Positions 50,774 through 59,970 of a stretch of DNA of 64,000 bases are shown here, piece by piece. This stretch comes from Asticcacaulis sp. YBE204 (GTDB taxonomy: Bacteria; Pseudomonadota; Alphaproteobacteria; Caulobacterales; Caulobacteraceae): NCBI RefSeq assembly GCF_000495855.1, contig NZ_AWGF01000011.1, forward strand, positions 1 to 64,000, written 5' to 3'. The notes under the pieces were generated by a model that had not been told where the DNA came from, made no database searches, and was given only the letters and a program-made list of their open reading frames with translations. Every line of letters begins with the position of its first letter. Position 1 is the stretch's first letter. The position numbers were made by a program, and so were the translations under genes.

Positions 50774-50813
50774 CCACCGTCTTAACCGCCCTCTAAGAGC
50801 CCGTTAAACCCCG

Positions 50814-51236
50814 ATGTACGCCACCGTTGCCGACATGATCACGCGTTTCGACGCCGAAGAGCTTCTTGAGCTCTCCGATCCCGACGGCGCGGGCACGATC
50901 GGTCAGGCCATCGTCGAAGCCGCGCTGTCGGACGCGTCCTATGAGATCGACTCCTATCTCGGTCGTTACAAGCTGCCGCTGCCCGAAACCCCGCAGGTAT
51001 TGCGCCGGTATTGCTGCGAGATCGCCCGGTACTTTCTCTACAAGGGCTCGGCGCCGGAGCGCGTTCAGACCGCCTATGACGACGCCAAGGACTGGCTGAC
51101 CAAACTGTCCACCGGCAAGGTCACGCTCCAGATCAACGGCACGGACGTGGTCACCGAGGCCCCCGCTGCTGAAAACACCATCCTGTTCGACGGCCCGGAG
51201 CGTGTCTTCAGCCGCCAGTCGATGCGAGGCTTTTGA
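50814..51236 (+). CDS. Head-tail connector-like protein (DUF1320, gp36)
   Basis: A 140-residue DUF1320-type protein: MYATVADMITRFDAEELLELSD, then ASYEIDSYLGRYKLPLPETPQVLRRYCCEIARYFLYKG. It corresponds to Mu gp36 and probably joins head and tail. It starts a run of tail genes that overlap or nearly touch. Confidence 0.88.
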   Translation: MYATVADMITRFDAEELLELSDPDGAGTIGQAIVEAALSDASYEIDSYLGRYKLPLPETPQVLRRYCCEIARYFLYKGSAPERVQTAYDDAKDWLTKLSTGKVTLQINGTDVVTEAPAAENTILFDGPERVFSRQSMRGF

Positions 51237-51814
51237 TGGTCTCGATCACGACGGACACCCGCAACCTCCCTGAAGCGCAGCGCCTGATCGAATATATGGT
51301 CGAGCGCGCCAATCACCTCGGCCCGCTCAATCTGGCGATCGCCCAGACGATGCTGGAGTCGACCAAGGATCGCTTTGACGAACAGCAGGCTCCCGACGGC
51401 ACACCGTGGGTGCCGTCGAAGGCCGCCAAGGCTGCCAAGCGCAAGACCCTGCTCGATACGCACCACATGCGCGACAACACCTTCTCGGCCGAGGCCACGG
51501 ATAAGGAGGCGCGCTGGGGCACCAATGCCGTCCAGGCGCGGCTGTTTCAGACGGGCGGCACGATCAAGATGCCCTCTCGCAAGGGGAACGTTCGCCTGCG
51601 CGAAAATGCCGACGGCACCTTGATGCGCCAGTCCAGGAACAAGAACCTCGCGCGCTTTGCCCGTGCCAATCACAAACGCGCCCGGTCGGTGGCCTTCGAG
51701 TCCGGAGCGTACAATATTCAGGTCATCGCCCGGCCGTTCCTCGGCTTGAGCAAGCGCGACCAGTCGACCATCTACGATCTGACCGAGGACTACCTCGCAC
51801 CGGGCGGTGCCTGA
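51236..51814 (+). CDS. Virion morphogenesis protein (gpG-like)
   Basis: A 192-residue protein resembling the phage virion-morphogenesis family: LAIAQTMLESTKDRFDEQQAPDGTPW, HHMRDNTFSAEATDKEARWGTNAVQA and ARPFLGLSKRDQSTIYDL. It likely takes part in head-tail joining or tail completion. The ATG overlaps the gp36 stop by one base. Confidence 0.85.
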   Translation: MVSITTDTRNLPEAQRLIEYMVERANHLGPLNLAIAQTMLESTKDRFDEQQAPDGTPWVPSKAAKAAKRKTLLDTHHMRDNTFSAEATDKEARWGTNAVQARLFQTGGTIKMPSRKGNVRLRENADGTLMRQSRNKNLARFARANHKRARSVAFESGAYNIQVIARPFLGLSKRDQSTIYDLTEDYLAPGGA

Positions 51815-52425
51815 TGTTCAGGGAAGTCGAAGAAGCGATCATCAACCGTCTGAAGGCCGCCGGTAACACCAAGGTGCTGGGCTACGAATACAAGTCGGCC
51901 ATTACCTATCCGGCCGACTTCGATTCATGGATCAATGAGAACGTCCGGAAGTTTCCGGCGTGTTGGGCCTATTTCGCCAGCGGGGATTCCGAAGGCTTCG
52001 TCCAGGGACGCGGCGAATCGCTCAACGCGTCGTTCATCCTGGTCGTGGCGGCCAAGAACCGCCGTAACCAGCAGGCGCAGCGCGTCGGCGGCATCCCCGG
52101 CGAGATCGGGGCCTATCAGCTGGTCCGCGACGCGATCGCGCTGCTGTCCAATCACCAACTGGGTCTGTCGATCGCGCCGCTCCAGCTCGAAGGCATCCGT
52201 CAGGTTCGCCCGACCGCCCTCATGGTCGAGAACAAGGCGTCGGTCTGGGCGATCCACTTCTCGACGTCGTTCCTGCTGGAGACGGACTACTTCGAGCCGG
52301 AAGCCGAGTTCACCGACGACTTCACCACCATGAAAGTCACGTGGGATTTGCCCGAAGCCGACGGCCAGCCCGACGGTGTCGCCGAAATGACCCAGACCAT
52401 CACCCTACCGCAAGAGGAGGCCTGA
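51814..52425 (+). CDS. Tail protein (DUF1834, gp37-like)
   Basis: A 203-residue DUF1834-like protein: FREVEEAIINRLKAAGNTKVLGYEYKSAITYP, then QRVGGIPGEIGAYQLVRDAIALLSNHQLGLSIAPLQLEGI. In Mu it is gp37, probably a tail terminator. It precedes the sheath gene by one small gene. Confidence 0.88.
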   Translation: MFREVEEAIINRLKAAGNTKVLGYEYKSAITYPADFDSWINENVRKFPACWAYFASGDSEGFVQGRGESLNASFILVVAAKNRRNQQAQRVGGIPGEIGAYQLVRDAIALLSNHQLGLSIAPLQLEGIRQVRPTALMVENKASVWAIHFSTSFLLETDYFEPEAEFTDDFTTMKVTWDLPEADGQPDGVAEMTQTITLPQEEA

Positions 52426-52650
52426 GTGCCGCAGTATCTGATCAAACCGACGCCCGGCGCCAAGGTCCGCAATCCGGATCAGGGCGGCGTGCTCCTTACC
52501 GACGAAGGCTGGACCGGCGACTGGTCGCCGTACTGGCAAAAGCGTCTCGATGACCACGAGGTCACCCGCGAAGAGGTCGTCGAAGCGCCGGAGGAAACGC
52601 CGGTACCGCCCGTCAAAACCCCCGCCACCCCGAAGCCGAAAGCCGAATAA
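52426..52650 (+). CDS. DUF2635 family tail protein (gp38)
   Basis: A 74-residue protein of the DUF2635 type (YLIKPTPGAKVRNPDQGGVLLTDEGW) with a Pro/Lys-rich tail. GTG start immediately after the previous stop. Mu has the same small gene just before the sheath gene. Confidence 0.85.
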   Translation: MPQYLIKPTPGAKVRNPDQGGVLLTDEGWTGDWSPYWQKRLDDHEVTREEVVEAPEETPVPPVKTPATPKPKAE

Positions 52651-52653
52651 GCC

Positions 52654-54099
52654 ATGATCAGCTTCTCTCAAATCCCGACCCGCATGTTCACGCCGGGCGC
52701 CTATGCCGAGTTCGACTTCTCGCAACTGGAGTCGGGTCTGATCGCGCCGCGCCTGCGCACCGTCCTGTTCGGTCATAAGGTTGCGGCAGGTATCAAGGCC
52801 ACCAACACCCTGATCCGCGTCAACACGGCCTCGGAGGCCATCGCCTATTTCGGTCGCGGCTCGATGCTGGCGCGCATGGTCGAAAAGTACCGTCTCAACG
52901 ACAAGACTGTCCCGCTGTACGCGGTCGCGGTACCGGAACCGGCTGGTAATGCCGCCACGGGCACGATCGTCATCGGCGGCACCACGGCGGCGGGGACGCT
53001 GTGCCTTTATGTCGGCGGGCAGAAGCTGCCGATTCAGGTCAATGCGGCTCAAGCGACCACGGCGACGGCGACGGCGATCGGCGCGGCCATCAATGCCGCC
53101 GTCGATCTGCCGGTCACCGCGTCGGTGGCCGCTTCAACCGTCACCCTGACGGCCCGGCATATCGGGACGCTGGGCAACGGCATCGATATCCGCCACAGCT
53201 ACCGCGTCGATGAAGCCGCGCCGGTCGGCATGACGGTGACCATCACCGCCCTGAGCGGCGGTACCGGCTCGGCCGATCTGACGGCGGCGCTGGCGGCGGT
53301 CGGCGACGAATACTTCTCCGCGTTCGTATCGCCCTTTGCCGACGCCACCAACGTGGCGCTGCTGGAAACCACGCTCGACGGCCGGTCGAACGCGATGGAG
53401 CAATCCGACGGTCTGGCCTTCGTGCCGTGGTCGGGCACGCTGTCGGCGCTTCAGACGCTGGGCGATGCGCGCAACAGCGAGTTCAGCGTGCCGATGGGGC
53501 TGAAGGGCTGTCCGGCGCCCGACTGGGAGCGCGCGGCGGCCACCGTGGCGCCCGTCATCCTGTCGGCGCAGGCCGATCCGGGCCGTCCGTTCCAGACGCT
53601 GGAGGTCAAAGGCATCCTGCCGCCGATCGGCAACGACAAGTTCGACCGGCAGGAACGTCAGTACCTGCTCGAAAGTGGCGTTTCGACCTACACGGTCTAT
53701 GGCGAAAGCCTGCGCATCGAGACGATGGTCACGACGCGCAAAACTGATTCAAACGGTGCGCCGACGGATAAGCTGAAGCTGATCAACGCCATGCTGATCC
53801 TGTTCTATCTGCGCTTCAGCTGGAACAACCGGATCGTCAGTCGCTATCCGCGCTCCAAGCTGGCTGACGACGGATCGACGGCGCCCAATACCATTACGCC
53901 GAAGATCGGTACGGCCGAGGCGGTGGCGATCGGGCTGGAATGGTTCGACGCGGGCCTGATCGAGAACTATCCGGCCTTTAAGGCCGCCGTGGTTTGCGAA
54001 CGCGACAAGGTCAACACCAAGCAACTGAACCTCGTGCTGCCGCCCGATCTGATCGATCAGGCGCTAGTCTTCGCCACCAAAATCCAACCTCGCGGCTAA
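52654..54099 (+). CDS. Contractile tail sheath protein (gpL-like)
   Basis: A 481-residue sheath protein. MISFSQIPTRMFTPGAYAEFDFS at the N-terminus and the C-terminal block KLKLINAMLILFYLRFSWNNRIVSRYPRSKL are those of Mu gpL. This gene shows the phage is a myovirus. The tube gene follows by 12 bases. Confidence 0.95.
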   Translation: MISFSQIPTRMFTPGAYAEFDFSQLESGLIAPRLRTVLFGHKVAAGIKATNTLIRVNTASEAIAYFGRGSMLARMVEKYRLNDKTVPLYAVAVPEPAGNAATGTIVIGGTTAAGTLCLYVGGQKLPIQVNAAQATTATATAIGAAINAAVDLPVTASVAASTVTLTARHIGTLGNGIDIRHSYRVDEAAPVGMTVTITALSGGTGSADLTAALAAVGDEYFSAFVSPFADATNVALLETTLDGRSNAMEQSDGLAFVPWSGTLSALQTLGDARNSEFSVPMGLKGCPAPDWERAAATVAPVILSAQADPGRPFQTLEVKGILPPIGNDKFDRQERQYLLESGVSTYTVYGESLRIETMVTTRKTDSNGAPTDKLKLINAMLILFYLRFSWNNRIVSRYPRSKLADDGSTAPNTITPKIGTAEAVAIGLEWFDAGLIENYPAFKAAVVCERDKVNTKQLNLVLPPDLIDQALVFATKIQPRG

Positions 54100-54111
54100 G
54101 GGAGAACTCAC

Positions 54112-54462
54112 ATGGCATATCAGCATGGCCGGGCGACAATCAAAAGGTCTGGCCGCACTCTGAAGTCCAAAGACGGCGCGACCTTCGACAAGGGCGGCTG
54201 GACTAAAACGTCTCAGACTGGCGATCAGGGCTATTACGGCCGGTCGCGCACGTTCCGGCCGTCGAAGATCGAATGTGTCTGCGCGTTCGGCCCCGGCGAC
54301 TCGATGGACGACTTCGATTTTGATGATGAGACCGTCATCTTCGAGTGCGACAGCGGTCAGACCTATGTCGTCAACAACGCCGGAACGGTGGGCGAAAAGC
54401 AGCTTACCAGCGAAGGCATTTCTATCACCATCGAAGGGCCGGAAGCCCAGGAGATTCTGTAA
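54112..54462 (+). CDS. Tail tube protein (gpM-like)
   Basis: A 116-residue protein of the Mu tail-tube family: AYQHGRATIKRSGRTLKSKDGATFDKGG..., beta-rich throughout. It forms the inner tube within the sheath. It shares one base with the next start. Confidence 0.9.
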   Translation: MAYQHGRATIKRSGRTLKSKDGATFDKGGWTKTSQTGDQGYYGRSRTFRPSKIECVCAFGPGDSMDDFDFDDETVIFECDSGQTYVVNNAGTVGEKQLTSEGISITIEGPEAQEIL

Positions 54463-54755
54463 TGGGCGACATCATCGTCGAAGACAACGAAACGGCCACC
54501 GAGGGCTACGAGCTCAGCCGCCCGATCAAATACGCGGTCAAGGACGGCAATGGCACGGTCGAAAAGACCATCACGCACATCAAGATCAAGGACGATGTCG
54601 AAGCCGGTGACCTCGAGGTCGCCGACGACGTGGACGGCGTGACGAAGAAGAACATCGCCGTCATCGCACACCTGAGCGGCCATCCGGTGGCGCTCATCCG
54701 CAAGCTGTCTCCGAAGGATTACGCCGTTCTGGCGCTCAAAATTCAGGGGGAGTAG
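54462..54755 (+). CDS. Tail assembly chaperone, short form (gp41-like)
   Basis: A 97-residue protein of the phage tail E family: YELSRPIKYAVKDGNGTVEKTITHIKIKDDVEAGDLE. It lies between tube and tape measure, where Mu-like phages make a short and a frameshifted long chaperone. The run of five G just before its stop is a likely slip site. Confidence 0.88.
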   Translation: MGDIIVEDNETATEGYELSRPIKYAVKDGNGTVEKTITHIKIKDDVEAGDLEVADDVDGVTKKNIAVIAHLSGHPVALIRKLSPKDYAVLALKIQGE

Positions 54756-54901
54756 CGAGGTGGCCGCGAGACTGGGCTGATGCGCTCGGGGACATCGCGG
54801 CCACCTTCCATTTCGCGGAAGCCGAGCTGATGCGCTTCACGCTGAAAAAGCTTCTGCATTGGCACAAACAGTACATCCGGAGGGTAAAACGTGGCCACTA
54901 A
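54746..54901 (+). CDS. Frameshift extension of the chaperone (gp42-like)
   Basis: After a -1 slip on GGG at 54746-54749 the frame reads on for about 50 codons to the TAA at 54899-54901. The text WPRDWADALGDIAATFHFAE, then AELMRFTLKKLLHWHKQYI is typical of the C-terminal part of tail chaperones. No start codon or ribosome-binding site is needed for it. It overlaps the tape-measure start by eleven bases. Confidence 0.75.
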   Translation, partial: GGVARWPRDWADALGDIAATFHFAEAELMRFTLKKLLHWHKQYIRRVKRGH

Positions 54902-56672
54902 ACTCACCGCCGATTTTACCCTTCGTCTGTTCACCAAGGGCGCCAACCTGTGGAAGGCGCTCGGTGGCGACGTCGGCAAGCTCAACAAGGTTGCCAAGGC
55001 GACGACGCCCGCACTCGACAAGCTCAACAAGGTCACCGCAAAGACCGAAGCCACAATGGGCAAGGCGTCGAAGGCGACCAGCAAGTACGGTCACGATCTG
55101 GCGAGGCTGGAAAAGCGCGCCGCCGCCGTCGGGCGCGTCTGGGGCCGCAGCCTCGCCCGTGGCATCGGCAACACCTTCAGCCCACAGAACGTGGCGGGAG
55201 CGACCAAGGGCGTTCTGGCGCTGGCGGGCGGCATTTTTACGCTGGCCACCGCCGGGGCGGTCTGGGTCGGATCGCAAGCCAAACAGGCCGAGGCGACGCT
55301 CAAGTCGGCACAGGCAGCCGGGATCGGCGTACAGGCCTATCAGAAACTGAGGTTTGCTTTCACCAGCACAGGTCTGGACGGCGACAAGCTGTCCGACGTC
55401 CTCAAGTCGATCAATGTCAATTCGACCAAGGCGGCGGGCGGCGGCAAGGAACAGGCCCGCGCATGGAAGCTGCTCGGCATTAATGTGCTGGAAGGCCATA
55501 AGCGGCTCAAGAGCGCCGACGGCCTGCTGGGCGAGGTCGCTGACAAATTCAGCAAGATGAAAGACGGCGGCAAGAAGAACTTCATCGCCAACGCCCTTTT
55601 CGGTGAAAGCGGCGACGAACTTATCCCGCTGCTGAACGGCGGCTCGGCCGGTCTTAAGAAGATGGGTGACGAAGCGCAGAGGCTAGGACTCGTTCTCGAT
55701 CTGAAAGCCATTCAAGCCGCCAAGCGTCTGAATGATAGCTGGGACAAGCTTAAGAATAATACGTTCGGTGTGTCCAACAGCATCTGGACGGGTTTGACAC
55801 CGGCGCTCACGAGCGTGCTCGACTCCGTCAATAATATCCTGACCGCAAACAAGCAGGACATCTTAAGCGGCCTGAACAAGGGGCTGGATTGGATAAACAC
55901 GCACATGCCCGACATTCTAAAGGGCACGGGAGATTTCTTTACTTTCCTAGGCGGGGTCGTTGAGATCGGCGGTAAAGTCACGAATGCGCTCGGCGGCATT
56001 GGCGGCGTGTTCGATGTTTTGGCAGGCCTTATGGTCGGTAAACTTGCGCTGGGATTAGCCTCAACAATCTCTTCAATCTGGGGCGTGAACGCCGCCTTCT
56101 TAGGCTGTCCTATCACTTGGATTGTTGGCGGTATCGCAGCTGTAGCCTACGGCGGTTATCTATTAATCCGGCACTGGGATAAGGTCTCTGCCTTCTTCGG
56201 AGGTCTATGGACCAAGCTGAAAGAGGGCTTCCTGTCGCTGCCGGAATGGGCGCAGCCCTTTATCAGCCTGCCGATGTACATCATCACGCACTGGGACAAG
56301 CTGAAAACCAGCTTCACCGCTTTGGGTGCGTGGCTGAAGAAGTGGTTCATCGAGAAACCGCGTGAATGGTGGGCGTCGATGCCGGAGTGGGCGCGCGGCA
56401 TGATTACCGGCGCTGCCAGCATCTTCCTGCCCGGTGGACCGGTGACCGCCAGTCTGGCCGCGCGTGCGCTGAGCGCGCCGGTATCGACGCCGACGCCTTC
56501 GGGGCCGAGCCTGTCGAACCTGTCCGATCAGAGCTACGGCACCCGCAAAAGCGAAACCCTGACGCGTGTTGAGGTCGAAGTCAAAGGCCCCGCCAAGGTC
56601 AACAAGGTCGAGACATCGAAGGGCGTGGACGTCAAGACGCGCTCCGGCCTTCTCCTTCAGACGGCGGGTTAA
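54891..56672 (+). CDS. Tail tape measure protein
   Basis: A 593-residue protein that sets tail length. A basic helical N-terminus (KLTADFTLRLFTKGANLWKALGGDVGKLNKVAKATTPAL) is followed by hydrophobic segments (near 105-125 and 345-430) and a tryptophan-rich part with repeated HWDKL. The GTG start has GGAGG seven bases ahead. At about 0.15 nm per residue the tail would be roughly 90 nm. Confidence 0.9.
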   Translation: MATKLTADFTLRLFTKGANLWKALGGDVGKLNKVAKATTPALDKLNKVTAKTEATMGKASKATSKYGHDLARLEKRAAAVGRVWGRSLARGIGNTFSPQNVAGATKGVLALAGGIFTLATAGAVWVGSQAKQAEATLKSAQAAGIGVQAYQKLRFAFTSTGLDGDKLSDVLKSINVNSTKAAGGGKEQARAWKLLGINVLEGHKRLKSADGLLGEVADKFSKMKDGGKKNFIANALFGESGDELIPLLNGGSAGLKKMGDEAQRLGLVLDLKAIQAAKRLNDSWDKLKNNTFGVSNSIWTGLTPALTSVLDSVNNILTANKQDILSGLNKGLDWINTHMPDILKGTGDFFTFLGGVVEIGGKVTNALGGIGGVFDVLAGLMVGKLALGLASTISSIWGVNAAFLGCPITWIVGGIAAVAYGGYLLIRHWDKVSAFFGGLWTKLKEGFLSLPEWAQPFISLPMYIITHWDKLKTSFTALGAWLKKWFIEKPREWWASMPEWARGMITGAASIFLPGGPVTASLAARALSAPVSTPTPSGPSLSNLSDQSYGTRKSETLTRVEVEVKGPAKVNKVETSKGVDVKTRSGLLLQTAG

Positions 56673-56674
56673 TC

Positions 56675-57886
56675 ATGAGTTGGATGGACACCCGCCGCCC
56701 GCCGTCGTTCAGAGGCGTGGCTTTCGAAGTCGATAGCAACAGCCGTCCGATCGGTCGCCGCGTCCAGATCGACGAATATCCGTTGCGCGATTATGCGTCG
56801 TCAGAAGATTTAGGCGCGAAGGCCCGGACCTTCGGCCTCGAGGCGCTGATCGTCGGTGACGACTATGTCGAGCGCCGCAACCGCTTCGAGGACGCGCTTG
56901 AGCAGCCGGGACCGGGTGAGCTGATCCACCCCTCGCGCGGTCGGCTGTGGGTGGTGCTGGTGTCCGGCGATATCTCGGAATCCTCGTCCGAGTCCGGGAT
57001 GGTCCGCTACAGCCTGACCTTCGCCGAGATCGGCGAGCGACCGGCGCGCACCGAGGCGACCGATACCGCTGCCGTGGCACAGACCTCGGCTGAAGCAGTC
57101 GGCGAAGTTGCCGCCGCCGATTTCACCAAGGGCTTCTCGATCGGCGGACAGCCCGACTGGGTGCTGACCGAGGCGGGTAAGCTGGTGGGTCAGGCTCAGG
57201 ATCGGTTCGACACACTGGCGTCGCGCCTCAGCGGTTACGGCCAGCCGCTCAACGACTTCATCGCGCGCGGCAAGGCTTTGCGGTCTGGGGTGCTGACGCT
57301 GGCCGGTTCGCCCGCGTCGCTGGGGACCGAGGTGACCGGTCTGATTCAGGGCTTCCGGCAGCTGGCGCGGACGCCGGGCGACGCGCTCTCGTTGCTAAAG
57401 GGTCTGATGACCTTCGGGCTGGGCTTCGATGCGCCCGCCACCACCACCTCGGGCCGCAAGCGTCAGGCCGCCAATCAGGCGGCGATCATCGACCTGATCG
57501 AAACCACCGCTGCCGCCGAGGCCGTGCGCGCCGCCGCCGATCTGAGCTTCGCCTCCTATGACGAGGCCGTGGCGACCCGCGACGCGCTGTCCGACGCGCT
57601 GGAGGACTTGGGCCTTGCTGCCGCTGAAGCCGGGCATGACGACGCGGCGCAGGCGATCGAGGACGCGCGTCTGGCGATCTCGGCCGACATCAATGCGCGC
57701 GGCGCGGATCTCGCGCGTCTGACCACCTTTACACCGGTCGGCGTCGAACCGGCTGTCGTCATCGCCTATCGGCTTTACGGCCCGGCGAACCTCGAAGCGC
57801 GCGAACTTGATATCGTCAGCCGCAACCGCATTCGTCATCCGGGCTTTGTTCCGGCAGGACTCCCGCTGGAGGTGCTCAATGGCTGA
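56675..57886 (+). CDS. DNA circularisation protein (gp43, gpN-like)
   Basis: A 403-residue protein with the DNA_circ_N domain: PPSFRGVAFEVDSNSRPIGRRVQIDEYPLRDY, then EDLGAKARTFGLEALIVGDDYVERR. In Mu gpN enters the cell with DNA and protects its ends. In this phage it also serves as a baseplate hub part. It overlaps the next gene by eight bases. Confidence 0.9.
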   Translation: MSWMDTRRPPSFRGVAFEVDSNSRPIGRRVQIDEYPLRDYASSEDLGAKARTFGLEALIVGDDYVERRNRFEDALEQPGPGELIHPSRGRLWVVLVSGDISESSSESGMVRYSLTFAEIGERPARTEATDTAAVAQTSAEAVGEVAAADFTKGFSIGGQPDWVLTEAGKLVGQAQDRFDTLASRLSGYGQPLNDFIARGKALRSGVLTLAGSPASLGTEVTGLIQGFRQLARTPGDALSLLKGLMTFGLGFDAPATTTSGRKRQAANQAAIIDLIETTAAAEAVRAAADLSFASYDEAVATRDALSDALEDLGLAAAEAGHDDAAQAIEDARLAISADINARGADLARLTTFTPVGVEPAVVIAYRLYGPANLEARELDIVSRNRIRHPGFVPAGLPLEVLNG

Positions 57887-58952
57887 GCGCGTCCTGCTGA
57901 AGATCGATGGTCAGGTGCATGAAGGCTGGAAGGCCGTGTCCATCACGATGGCGCTCAATGCCATCTGTACGGTCTTCGAGCTGACCCTGACCGAAAAGTG
58001 GCTCGATCTGCCCGCCCGCCGCGTCGTGGCGGCCGGGGCGGCGTGCGAACTGTGGATCGGCAACGACCTGATCGTGACCGGCTGGGTCGAGGACTCGGAC
58101 AACAGCCTCGATAAGAGCGGCCACACGATTACGGTTCGCGGGCGTGACAAGACCTGCGATCTGCTCGACTGCGCCGCCTTGCATGGCACCGGCACGTGGA
58201 AGAACGTCAAGTTGGAGACCATCGCCGCCGATCTGCTGAAGCCGTATGGCCTGACGCTCAAGGTGGAGGCCTCAACCGGCGAGAAGATCGATTACACGAT
58301 CGATCCGGGCGAAAGCGTCATGGAGGCCCTGACCAAGCTGGCGCGCCTCAAGGGTCTGGTGCTGGGCGTCACGCCGGAGGGTAATCCGCGCCTGTTTTCA
58401 CCGAAGCCGGTGCGCGCCGATTACGGTTTTGCCCTGGGCGACAATATCAGCACCATCAACGTCACCAATTCGACGGCCGACCGCTTCAGCCAGTACATCC
58501 TTGTCGGCCAACGCTCCGGCGCGCGCGCTTCGGCCGAGAACGCGCGGGCGGTCAAGGCGACCGCCGCTGACCCCGGCATGACGCGGTACCGGCCGCTCAA
58601 GATCGTGACCAGCGAGCAATCCAGCCAGTCGGGGCTTCAGGCGCGGGCGCGCTGGGAAGCCAATGCGCATCTGGCGGCGGCGCAGAACGTCGAACTGACC
58701 ACGCCCGGCTGGCGTTCGGCCAAAGGGACGCTCTTTCGGCCCGGCGGGCTGGTCCGCGTCGATGCCGCCTATGTCAATGTCGATATAGACCTGATGGTCA
58801 CCTCGGTGACGCTGGCGCTCAGCGAAGACGAATACCGCACGTCGCTGACTCTGGCGCGTCCGGAGGCGTTCAGCGCCGAACCGGCTGAAGAGGCCAAGGC
58901 CAAGAAAAAGAAGAAGGGGCAGAAGGTCGATCCTCTGATGTCGATCGAATGA
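57879..58952 (+). CDS. Baseplate hub protein (gpP, gp44-like)
   Basis: A 357-residue hub protein of the gpP/gpD type. VTGWVEDSDNSLDKSGHTITVRGRDKTCDLLDCA and VMEALTKLARLKGLVLGVTPEGNPRLF are characteristic. A Lys-rich tail (EEAKAKKKKKGQK) ends the protein. The ATG at 57879 lies inside the end of the previous gene; the longer frame upstream is not used. Confidence 0.9.
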   Translation: MAERVLLKIDGQVHEGWKAVSITMALNAICTVFELTLTEKWLDLPARRVVAAGAACELWIGNDLIVTGWVEDSDNSLDKSGHTITVRGRDKTCDLLDCAALHGTGTWKNVKLETIAADLLKPYGLTLKVEASTGEKIDYTIDPGESVMEALTKLARLKGLVLGVTPEGNPRLFSPKPVRADYGFALGDNISTINVTNSTADRFSQYILVGQRSGARASAENARAVKATAADPGMTRYRPLKIVTSEQSSQSGLQARARWEANAHLAAAQNVELTTPGWRSAKGTLFRPGGLVRVDAAYVNVDIDLMVTSVTLALSEDEYRTSLTLARPEAFSAEPAEEAKAKKKKKGQKVDPLMSIE

Positions 58953-59515
58953 GAGATATCTGGCGCGCCATCGTCAATATGATCAACCGGGCTGTGATCC
59001 GCCGTGTCGACATGAGCGGCGCGCTGCCGCTCGTTCAGGTGCAGGTGCAGGAAAGCGAGACGCTCGATCGGGTCGAACTGCGTCAGGATTATGGGTTCGA
59101 CTCTTGGCCGAAGCGCGGGGCGGAGGGCATCTTCTTTGCTGTCGGTGCGTCGCGGTCGCACGGCGTTTTGCTGGGCGTCGGCGACCGGCGCTACCGCTTT
59201 CAGTTTAACGCCGAAGGTGAAGTCGCGATGCATGACGATCAGGGTCAGAGCGTCTATCTGAAGCGCGACGGTCTTATGCTGAATAGCCCTTTCAAGGTCG
59301 ATGTGGCTGCGCCGGAGGTCAACGTTACCGCCAACAGCGCCAACATCGATGCCGATGAAACCGAGATTACCGGCAACCTGACGATCGGCGGCAACCTGCT
59401 GGTCGAAGGTCAGTACGACCTCGGCGGTACGGGCGGCAAGAAGGTCGCGGTCGATGGCGATCCGATCGTCGCCAACAAGGTGGTCGCCAGCACCACAAAG
59501 GGCCGCGCGAAATGA
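58949..59515 (+). CDS. Baseplate spike protein (gp45, gpV-like)
   Basis: A 188-residue gp45-type protein with an OB-like N-terminal part (VIRRVDMSGALPLVQVQVQESETLDRVELRQDYGFDSWP) and a beta-helix tip with repeating ITGNLTIGGNLLVEGQYDLGG. It forms the membrane-piercing spike. It overlaps gp44 and gp46 by four bases each. Confidence 0.9.
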   Translation: MRDIWRAIVNMINRAVIRRVDMSGALPLVQVQVQESETLDRVELRQDYGFDSWPKRGAEGIFFAVGASRSHGVLLGVGDRRYRFQFNAEGEVAMHDDQGQSVYLKRDGLMLNSPFKVDVAAPEVNVTANSANIDADETEITGNLTIGGNLLVEGQYDLGGTGGKKVAVDGDPIVANKVVASTTKGRAK

Positions 59516-59970
59516 CCGATATCGCCCTTCGTTACGAGCCTTCGCGGCTGGCCTTCGATGCCTTCTTTAATGGTCCCGATTTTGCCACCGACGACGGCCT
59601 CTACACGGCCGTCCTGATCAGCCTGTTTACCGACCGGCGCGCCAATCCGGACGATGTGATTCCGGACGGCACCAACGACCCGCGCGGCTGGTGGGGCGAT
59701 GCGTTTGCGACCGTCGAGAACGACCGGATCGGTTCGCGCCTGTGGCTGCTCAAGCGGTCGAAGATCACGGCCGAGGTGCTGCGCAAGGCCAAGGATTACG
59801 CCGAAGAAGCCTTGTCCTGGCTGATCGAAGACGGCGTCGCGGGTAGCGTCGTGGTCACCACCGAAAAGCAGGATAGCCACATCATCGCCATTGGTGTCGT
59901 CATCACCCGGCCGTCGGGCGATGCCTTCAAACATTCGTACATCTGGAGCGCCTATGACCTGGCAGCGTGA
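59512..59970 (+). CDS. Baseplate protein (gp46-like)
   Basis: A 152-residue GP46-family protein: LYTAVLISLFTDRRANPDDVIPDGTNDPRGWWGD, then RIGSRLWLLKRSKITAEVLRKAKDYAEEALSWLIEDGV. It is a wedge component. It overlaps the gp47 gene by 17 bases. Confidence 0.92.
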   Translation: MTDIALRYEPSRLAFDAFFNGPDFATDDGLYTAVLISLFTDRRANPDDVIPDGTNDPRGWWGDAFATVENDRIGSRLWLLKRSKITAEVLRKAKDYAEEALSWLIEDGVAGSVVVTTEKQDSHIIAIGVVITRPSGDAFKHSYIWSAYDLAA

